DNA of 64,000 nt from Paraescarpia echinospica (Eukaryota > Annelida > Polychaeta > Sabellida > Siboglinidae), in assembly GCA_020002185.1 (NCBI GenBank), contig CM034535.1, positions 67,616,318 to 67,680,317 on the forward strand. The letters run 5' to 3'. Made by a program: the position numbers and the translations under genes. This document shows, one piece after another, positions 56,818 to 64,000 of this stretch (position 1 is the first letter of the stretch; every line of letters begins with the position of its first letter). The notes below the pieces were generated by a model. It had not been told where the DNA came from, made no database searches, and saw only the letters and a list, made by a program, of their open reading frames with translations.

Positions 56818-59800
56818 ATGGCTAACAACATGCAACGCGCACCGAGACAGTGGTGCCTCACAAAAACGGAAACGGTCAACACATTTGAGAACTGGCGCCA
56901 GAACCTCGTCTACACCCTCTCACTCGACCCAAACTTCGCCCAGTTTATCGCCACTGACGCTAAATGGGAGAAGCGATGTGCAGCACATCCAAACCGCGGC
57001 TTCACCGACGAGAATGATCATACAGCCATTCAGCAAGCCTACATGCTCGATCTAATGTTAGGCCAAATAGCGAACTATTGCCCAGTCATATCGCGCAACA
57101 CGATCGCCAAAAACTCAACCAGTTTATCCGGTATCTGGCAAACTATCCGACTGCACTATGGGTTCCAGTCTACAGGGGCCCATTTCCTGGACTTTGCTGA
57201 TATCCACCTACAAGCTGACGAACGCCCCGAAGACTTGTATCAGCGCCTAGTGGCCTTCGTTGAAGACAACATGCTACAAGAGGGAAGTGTCATTCTGCAC
57301 CACGGTGACGTCATACACGTCGACGAAGAAATGTCTCCTTCCCTAGAGAACATGGTAGTACTGACCTGGTTACGACTTATCAACCCCGCACTGCCTAAGC
57401 TCATAAAGCAACGATATGGCACAGAGCTGAGGTCAAGAACACTAGCATCGATCAAGCCAGAAATATCACAGGCACTCGAATCACTACTAGACGAGATTGC
57501 GTCTGCTGACACCGCAAAGGTTATGCGCACCGAGACTAGGCCTAACCTACGCGGACAAAGACCAGCGTTCTCAAGACGACAACCGGCACCATCTAACAAC
57601 CCTAGGCGTCCCACGAGCGTGAAGACTTGCCCTCTTTGCAAACAAGTAGGCCGCAGTGATGTACACCACTTCCTCAGCGAGTGCTCGTACCTTCCGGAAC
57701 AAGATCGCCGCTACATGGCTAAGGTACGACAAGTCAGTGATATCATCGACGGAGTCGATGAAGGCGACGACGATACCTACGAAGTTTATGACGAACGCCC
57801 CGTAAACACCACTACCGTGCAACGTATCGATGTACGACAATCGCCTTACCTCGACGCGTTCCACGACCATCACGCCGTTCGAGTGACGATCGATAGCGGT
57901 GCAACGGGCAATATGATCCGTCATGACACGGCAGTGAGATTGGGGTGTACTATCAAGAACTCTTCCCAATCGGCTCACCAAGCTGACGGATCATCGCCTC
58001 TAACCATAGTTGGCGAAATTACCATATCACTCGCCCGCAAAAATAAATCATTCCAGTTCTGTGGACTAGTGGTACAGAATCTGGATGTCGAGATGCTGGC
58101 CGGGACACCATTTATGGAAGTCAACGACATTACCATCCGTCCCGCCAAACGAACCATCACCCTCGCAGATGGCACCACGTACACATATGGTACAACACAG
58201 AGGGCCCTCAACAGGCATGCAGTCCGCCGTGCCCACATACTGCGAGCACCACCAACCAACATCACTGTGTGGCCAGGCGACTTCGTGGAAGTCGACCTGC
58301 CTTCAGACGCGTATATCGCAGACGCCACATTCGCTCTGGAACCACGTCACGATACCACCGGCAACAAAGGAGTACACGAGAACGATGTGTGGCCACAACC
58401 TTCACTAATCACCAGCGTAGAAGGTGTATTGCGCATACCAAATCTCACGAACTCCACTCGCACACTGAAAAGAAACGAACACTTTTGCCAAATCAGAGAA
58501 GTGTTCGTACCCGACAAGGCAACATCCATACCAGACAGTCAATGCACCAGCGTAGCCGTAAGCATACGCACACGCAGCTCGAATGCTACTGCCATCAAAC
58601 ACTCAACAGCGGTCACCATCGATCCTGATCACGCGCTCTCCCCCGACGAACGAGCGGCATTCCGATCGATCGTGGAAGAGTATGACGACGTATTCGACCC
58701 AAGCTACAGTGGATACAATGGTCACGTGGGACCATTCAAAGCTGTTGTCAACATGGGCCCAGTACAACCGCCCCAACGTAAAGGACGCCTACCCCAATAC
58801 GCACGAAACCAGCTCGTAGAACTCCAAAACAAGTTCGATGAACTCGAGACGATGGGCGTGTTCGTCCGGCCTGAGGATGTACCGGTCAACGTCGAGTACC
58901 TCAACCCGTCATTCCTGATAAAGAAGCAAAGCGGAGGACACCGACTCGTCACTGCCTTCACTGACGTAGGCCGCTATAGCAAGCCGCAGCCTTCATTGAT
59001 GCCTGATGTCGACAACACCCTACGAAAAATCGCACAATGGAGGTACATAGCGACTACCGATATGTCCAATGCGTTCTACCAAATCCCTCTATCGCGTGAA
59101 TCAATGAAGTACTGCGGAGTAGTCACTCCGTTCCGCGGTGTACGCGTATACGCTCGCTCAGCGATGGGCATGCCCGGGTCCGAAACCGCACTCGAAGAGC
59201 TGTTGTGCCGCGTACTGGGAGATCTACTCGAAGAAGGTGTCGTCGCCAAACTGGCAGACGATATATATTGTGGAGGAAACACCATCGCCGAACTCCAACA
59301 GAACGTAAGACGATTGCTCCAAAGCTTCGCCAACAGCGGGTTGCGCCTGTCCGCTGCCAAAACAACGATGTGCCCTACTACGACCACGATACTTGGCTGG
59401 GTGTGGAACCTCGGCTCCATCCATGCAAGCCAACATCGCATCGCCACCCTAGCCAGCTGCGACGCTCCACTCACTGTCAAAGCGATGCGAGCATTCGTCG
59501 GAGCCTACAAAATGCTAGCACGCGTCATACCAGGATGCTCCGCCTTGCTTGCCCCGTTCGACGAAGTAACGGGTGGCAAACAGTCAAGTGATCGCGTCAC
59601 ATGGACCGATGCATTAAGAGAAGCCTTTAAACACGCACAAACCAGTCTTCAGACTAACAAGGCTATCACATTACCTCGGCCAAGTGACGAACTATGGCTA
59701 GTGACGGACGGCGCTGTCAAACAGTGCGGTCTAGGAGCCACCTTGTACGTGATGCGCAATGGCAAATTGATGCTGGCCGGATTCTTCAGCGCAAAACTCC

Positions 59801-61695
59801 GCGGACGACAGATCTCCTGGTTGCCATGCGAAGTAGAAGCACTATCCATCGCAGCCGCTATCAGACATTTCAGCCCGTATATCGTACAGTCAGCGCACAA
59901 CACAGCGATACTCACAGACAGCAAGCCTTGCGTACAAGCCCACGAGAAGCTTTGTCGCGGTGAATTCTCCGTCAGCCCGCGCGTATCGACATTCCTATCA
60001 GTCGTCAGTCGGTACCAGGCAACTATTCGCCATCTCGCCGGTTCAGCTAATGTTCCATCAGACTTCGCGAGTCGCAACGCACCCACATGCCGGGAACAAC
60101 AGTGCCAAGTGTGCTCCTATATACGACAGACTGAAGAGTCAGTCGTGATGCAACGCGTTACAACAGACGACATAACATCTGGGAAAGCTCGACTTCCGTT
60201 CACCAATCGTTCAGCATGGCTCGGCATTCAAGCAGACTGCCAAGACTTGCGAAGGACTCATTCACACCTTACACAAGGAACACGACCATCCAAAAAGGTG
60301 ACAAACGCGAAAGACGTCAAAAGATACCTTAACGTCGCATCAATCGCTCGTGACGGTCTACTGGTCGTACAACGTAACGACCCACTGAGTCCTACACGAG
60401 AGTGCATCATCGTACCGCGAAAAGTCCTAGACGGACTAGTAACGGCCCTGCACATCCAACTGGATCACCCGTCTTCGTACCAGCTAAAGCAAGTCATGCA
60501 TCGCTATGTATTCGCTCTCGACCTCGACAAGTCTGTCGAGTCCACCTCGCGCAGAAGTCATCACTGTACGTCGTTACGGAACACCCCAAACCTAACTATC
60601 GCGCAATCTACCAACGATCCCCCAGAAATAGTGGGTATCTCATATGCAGCCGACATCATCAAACGAGAAAGACAACTGATCTTGGTGCTACGCGAGTGTG
60701 TAACATCATACACGGTAACATGCTTCGTCAACGACGAACGACGCGACACGTTACGGGACTCCATCATTCAACTCTGCATCGGCCTCCGACCGCTTGATGG
60801 ACCTCCTGCCGTAATACGCACAGACCAAGCTCCTGGATTCGCAGCTCTCGTCAACGACGCACTGTTGAACAAGTATCGACTCACCATCGAACTAGGACGG
60901 GTCAAAAACATCAACAAAAACCCTGTGGCCGAAAAAGCCATTCGGGAACTCGAAGGTGAAATTTTACACCAACAACCAACAGGCGGCGCCATCACGCAGG
61001 TGCTACTGTCTGTCGCTACTGCCAACCTCAACGCCCGAGTACGAAACAGAGGAATGTCAGCTCGTGAGCTGTGGACCCAGCGTGACCAATTCACCAACGA
61101 ACAATTACCGCTGAACGACTATAGCATCATTCAACAACAGCATGCCTCGCGCAACGCTAACCACGAACACAGTCAAATATCGAAGTCTCCTCGCGGTTCA
61201 GTACCCAGACCCCAACATATCGACATTGGCGACATCGTGTACTTGTACTCAGACAAGAGTAAACTACGCTCCAGGTGTCGGTATCTCGTAGTGAGCACAG
61301 AAGGAGAATGGATCAACATCAGCAAATTCGCCGGTAACCAGTTGCGTGCCACGTCATACAGAGTGAAGCGAACAGAGTGCTACAAGGTGGCAGCTGAAGC
61401 TACCCACGATCTTCCAGTGTCGTACCAGTATGACGAACTAACACCCGCAGATGACCCAGCTCCTCCAGAGAAACCTCCAGACGTACCAGTTCAACTCTCG
61501 TACCCTCCAGTCACAGCAGCTCAGCCCGTAGAACCATCAACAGCCGAGTCTCATCGACAAGAAACGGCGACAGTCAACAACGAATCGACAATGTCATACG
61601 AGCCAGATCAACATAGCTGTCCGCCCGAGGAACCTCCGAGACGCTCTACAAGAACTCGGAAGCCTCCTGAGTATCTGAAAGACTTCATCTCATGA
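56818..61695 (+). CDS. Gag-Pol polyprotein of the LTR retrotransposon
   Basis: One uninterrupted 1625-codon frame. Residues 1-250: Gag-like region (WCLTKTETVNTFENWRQ). 271-289: CX2CX9HX4C zinc knuckle. 359-363: DSGAT aspartic protease active site. About 690-870: reverse transcriptase with TDMSNAF (D748) and LADD (812-815; usual Tyr/Phe replaced by Leu). About 960-1085: RNase H with D964, E1007, D1034 and D1082. About 1205-1400: integrase with HX4H at 1212/1217 and a DD35E triad D1279, D1336, E1372. The C-terminus ends RRSTRTRKPPEY. In the HHCC zinc-binding part only one of the two expected Cys is seen (C1250); the partner position 1247 is Ser. Gag and Pol share one frame with no frameshift or stop between them. 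No envelope gene. It replicates through an RNA intermediate in cytoplasmic particles. Apart from Ser1247 it looks intact. Confidence 0.93.
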   Translation: MANNMQRAPRQWCLTKTETVNTFENWRQNLVYTLSLDPNFAQFIATDAKWEKRCAAHPNRGFTDENDHTAIQQAYMLDLMLGQIANYCPVISRNTIAKNSTSLSGIWQTIRLHYGFQSTGAHFLDFADIHLQADERPEDLYQRLVAFVEDNMLQEGSVILHHGDVIHVDEEMSPSLENMVVLTWLRLINPALPKLIKQRYGTELRSRTLASIKPEISQALESLLDEIASADTAKVMRTETRPNLRGQRPAFSRRQPAPSNNPRRPTSVKTCPLCKQVGRSDVHHFLSECSYLPEQDRRYMAKVRQVSDIIDGVDEGDDDTYEVYDERPVNTTTVQRIDVRQSPYLDAFHDHHAVRVTIDSGATGNMIRHDTAVRLGCTIKNSSQSAHQADGSSPLTIVGEITISLARKNKSFQFCGLVVQNLDVEMLAGTPFMEVNDITIRPAKRTITLADGTTYTYGTTQRALNRHAVRRAHILRAPPTNITVWPGDFVEVDLPSDAYIADATFALEPRHDTTGNKGVHENDVWPQPSLITSVEGVLRIPNLTNSTRTLKRNEHFCQIREVFVPDKATSIPDSQCTSVAVSIRTRSSNATAIKHSTAVTIDPDHALSPDERAAFRSIVEEYDDVFDPSYSGYNGHVGPFKAVVNMGPVQPPQRKGRLPQYARNQLVELQNKFDELETMGVFVRPEDVPVNVEYLNPSFLIKKQSGGHRLVTAFTDVGRYSKPQPSLMPDVDNTLRKIAQWRYIATTDMSNAFYQIPLSRESMKYCGVVTPFRGVRVYARSAMGMPGSETALEELLCRVLGDLLEEGVVAKLADDIYCGGNTIAELQQNVRRLLQSFANSGLRLSAAKTTMCPTTTTILGWVWNLGSIHASQHRIATLASCDAPLTVKAMRAFVGAYKMLARVIPGCSALLAPFDEVTGGKQSSDRVTWTDALREAFKHAQTSLQTNKAITLPRPSDELWLVTDGAVKQCGLGATLYVMRNGKLMLAGFFSAKLRGRQISWLPCEVEALSIAAAIRHFSPYIVQSAHNTAILTDSKPCVQAHEKLCRGEFSVSPRVSTFLSVVSRYQATIRHLAGSANVPSDFASRNAPTCREQQCQVCSYIRQTEESVVMQRVTTDDITSGKARLPFTNRSAWLGIQADCQDLRRTHSHLTQGTRPSKKVTNAKDVKRYLNVASIARDGLLVVQRNDPLSPTRECIIVPRKVLDGLVTALHIQLDHPSSYQLKQVMHRYVFALDLDKSVESTSRRSHHCTSLRNTPNLTIAQSTNDPPEIVGISYAADIIKRERQLILVLRECVTSYTVTCFVNDERRDTLRDSIIQLCIGLRPLDGPPAVIRTDQAPGFAALVNDALLNKYRLTIELGRVKNINKNPVAEKAIRELEGEILHQQPTGGAITQVLLSVATANLNARVRNRGMSARELWTQRDQFTNEQLPLNDYSIIQQQHASRNANHEHSQISKSPRGSVPRPQHIDIGDIVYLYSDKSKLRSRCRYLVVSTEGEWINISKFAGNQLRATSYRVKRTECYKVAAEATHDLPVSYQYDELTPADDPAPPEKPPDVPVQLSYPPVTAAQPVEPSTAESHRQETATVNNESTMSYEPDQHSCPPEEPPRRSTRTRKPPEYLKDFIS

Positions 61696-61763
61696 ACCTT
61701 TATCTCTATAATCATTATTGTATGTCTATATGATAGCTATCTCATAGTAGCATACATAATTAT

Positions 61764-61776
61764 GAGAAGAAAGAAG
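61764..61776 (+). other. Polypurine tract
   Basis: GAGAAGAAAGAAG lies three bases before the 3' LTR. It is the expected primer site for plus-strand DNA synthesis. Confidence 0.85.
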
Positions 61777-61779
61777 TCA

Positions 61780-61990
61780 CGCCAATGGCTATTAGTTACT
61801 ATTCCATGATTGTTGTTCAATGGTAATATTGTCGTGACCCCTAGTTTCCGGGTCACGGCCTCGTATGTTTGGATACTTCCTGTTGTGAGTTGCAGTTTTG
61901 TGTTCTCTTATTAAAACACTGTTCTAGTTACGCATACGTACTAGTGTTTGTTTGTGTGACTCGAAGTGTGCATTTGATCACCTAATGGCG
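61780..61990 (+). repeat. 3' LTR
   Basis: 211 bp, same ends and length as the 5' LTR, one substitution (T at 61942). ATTAAA at 61910-61915. Confidence 0.93.
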
Positions 61991-64000
61991 CAGAGCATCC
62001 AACACAGACCTGACATTGCTAAATGAACATATACAGAGCATCCAACACAGACCTGACATTGCTAAATGAACATATACAGAGCACCCAACACAGACCTGAC
62101 ACTGCTAAATGAACATATCCAGAGCATCCAACACAGACCTGACATTGCTAAATGAACATATACAGAGCACCCAACACAGACCTGACATTGCTAAATGAAC
62201 ATATACAGACCACCCAACACAGACCTGACACTGCTAAATGAACATATCCAGAGCATCCAACACAGACCTGACATTGCTAAATGAACATATACAGAGCACC
62301 CAACACAGACCTGACATTGCTAAATGAACATATACAGAGCACCCAACACAGACCTGACATTGCTAAATGAACATATACAGAGCACCCAACACAGACCTGA
62401 CATTGCTAAATGAACATATACAGAGCACCCAACACAGACCTGACATTGCTAAATGAACATACACAGAGCACCCAACACAGACCTGACATTGCTAAATGAA
62501 CATATACAGAGCACCAACACAGACCTGACATTGCTAAATGAACATATACAGAGCACCCAACACAGACCTGACATTGCTAAATGAACATATACAGAGCACC
62601 CAACACAGACCTGACATTGCTAAATGAACATATACAGAGCACCAACACAGACCTGACATTACTAAATGAACATATACAGAGCACCCAACACAGACCTGAC
62701 ATTGCTAAATGAACATATACAGAGCACCCAACACAGACCTGACATTGCTAAATGAACATATACAGAGCACCCAACACAGACCTGACATTACTAAATGAAC
62801 ATATACAGAGCACCCAACACAGACCTGACATTGCTAAATGAACATATACAGAGCACCCAACACAGACCTGACATTGATAATTGAACATATACAGACCACC
62901 CAACACAGACCTGACATTGATAAATGAACATATACAGAGCACCCAACACAGACCTGACATTGCTAAATGAACATATACAGACCACCCAACACAGACCTGA
63001 CATTGCTAAATGAACATATACAGAGCACCCAACACAGACCTGACATTGCTAAATGAACATATACAGAGCACCCAACACAGACCTGACATTGATAAATGAA
63101 CATATACAGAGCACCCAACACAGACCTGACATTGCAAAATGAACACAGAGCACCCACACAGAACTGACATTGATAAATGAACATATACAGAGCAACCAAC
63201 ACAGACCTGACATTGCTAAATGAACATATACAGAGCACCCAACACAGACCTGACATTGATAAATGAATATATACCGAGCACCCAACACAGACCTGATATT
63301 GATAAATGAACATATACAGAGCACCCAACACAGACCTGATATTGATAAATGAACATATATACAGCACACAACACAGACCTGATATTGATAAATGAACATA
63401 TACAGAGCACCCAACACATACCTGACATTGATAAATGAACATATACAGAGCACCCAACACAGATACGAGCATTGCTAAATGAACATATACAGAGCACCCA
63501 ACACAGACCTGACATTGCTAAATGAACATATGCAGAGCACCCAACACAGACCTGACATTGCTCAATGAACATATACAGAGCACCCAACACAGACCTGACA
63601 TTGCTAAATGAACATATACAGAGCACCCAACGCAGACCTGACATTGCTAAATGAACATATACAGAGCACCCAACACAGACCTGACATTGCTAAATGAACA
63701 TATACAGGCGCAACACCGGAATACAGGCACGTTTGCTAAATGAACATATACAGAGCACCCAACACAGACCTGACATTGCTAAATGAACATATACAGAGCA
63801 TCCAACAGACAACACAGATCTGGCATTGCTAAATGAACATATACAGAGCACCCAACAGACGACACAGACCTGACATTGCTAAATGAACGTATACAGAGCA
63901 TCCAACACAGACCTGACATTGCTAAATGAACATATACAGAGCATCCCACACAGACCTGACATTGCTAAATGAACATATACAGAGCATCCAACACAGACCT
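61991..64000. repeat. 43-bp satellite, right block (about 47 copies, runs off the window)
   Basis: About 2 kb of the same 43-bp unit as 56126-56470. Variants include CATCCAAC for CACCCAAC, TGATA for TGCTA, short deletions (63140-63160) and an irregular stretch near 63700-63730. The unit is not a multiple of three, so long minus-strand frames through it (repeating CQVCVGCSVYVH) are artefacts. Confidence 0.97.

Larger units (their letters stand above)
56471..61990 (+). mobile_element. Ty3/gypsy-type LTR retrotransposon, complete
   Basis: Two 211-bp LTRs flank a primer-binding site, one long gag-pol frame and a polypurine tract. The host sequence is the 43-bp satellite. The word CAG precedes the 5' LTR (56468-56470) and follows the 3' LTR (61991-61993). 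Removing the element and one CAG restores a continuous satellite unit. Domain order is zinc knuckle, protease, RT, RNase H, integrase, which is the Ty3/gypsy order. The LTRs differ at one base, so insertion is recent. Confidence 0.92.

Noticed and set aside
62748..63644. Overlapping minus-strand frames with repeated CVGCSVYVH and VRSVLGALYMF words
   Set aside because: Artefacts of the 43-bp satellite. The unit is not divisible by three and the frames simply rotate.
56126..64000. CRISPR-like appearance of regularly spaced repeats
   Set aside because: The whole 43-bp unit repeats without variable spacers and the DNA is eukaryotic. It is a satellite.

Overview
The window is animal nuclear DNA, probably from an invertebrate. 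It has spliced genes with GT-AG introns, CR1/L2-like and RTE-like LINEs, a Ty3/gypsy-type LTR retrotransposon, a Tc1-like transposon, SINE-like repeats, a Pol III tRNA gene and very many micro- and minisatellites. The repeat mix is common in marine invertebrates (molluscs, amphioxus and others), but nothing seen fixes the species. It is one scaffold piece with a 1000-N gap at 4486-5485.

Layout. 0-5.5 kb: a 35-bp tandem array, a foldback MITE, a truncated 17-bp minisatellite and the gap. 5.5-5.75 kb: the last coding exon, on the minus strand, of a C2-domain gene. 6.1-11.4 kb: a decayed, nearly full-length CR1/L2-like LINE. 11.4-16.4 kb: intergenic DNA with simple repeats. 16.5-30.5 kb: the one complete protein gene I can build, with a TATA promoter and seven coding exons on the plus strand. 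It encodes 552 residues: an unassigned beta-rich N-terminus, a death domain, an acidic/Ser linker, a basic NLS-like segment and a second death domain. 30.5-41.8 kb: gene-poor DNA with a SINE-like repeat, a deleted RTE element, and long CAN and 15-bp arrays. 41.8 kb: a tRNA-Pro(CGG) gene. 42-50 kb: purine tracts, a roughly 0.93-kb imperfect inverted repeat and a second SINE-like copy. 50.0-51.4 kb: a broken Tc1-like transposon. 53.9-56.2 kb: LINE fragments. 56.1-64 kb: a 43-bp satellite that appears to have grown out of LINE endonuclease coding sequence, interrupted by an intact-looking 5.5-kb LTR retrotransposon.

The death-domain gene is the likely host gene of interest, an adaptor or effector candidate in apoptosis or innate immunity with a possible nuclear role. 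Its exon-5 splice acceptor lies in the last copy of a 20-bp minisatellite made of repeated acceptor-like sequence. The right end gives a readable order of events: LINE insertion, amplification of a 43-bp piece into a satellite, then recent insertion of an LTR element whose two LTRs differ at one base in 211.

Limits: gene models rest on splice-site and phase logic without transcripts. Family names come from motif recognition, not database searches.
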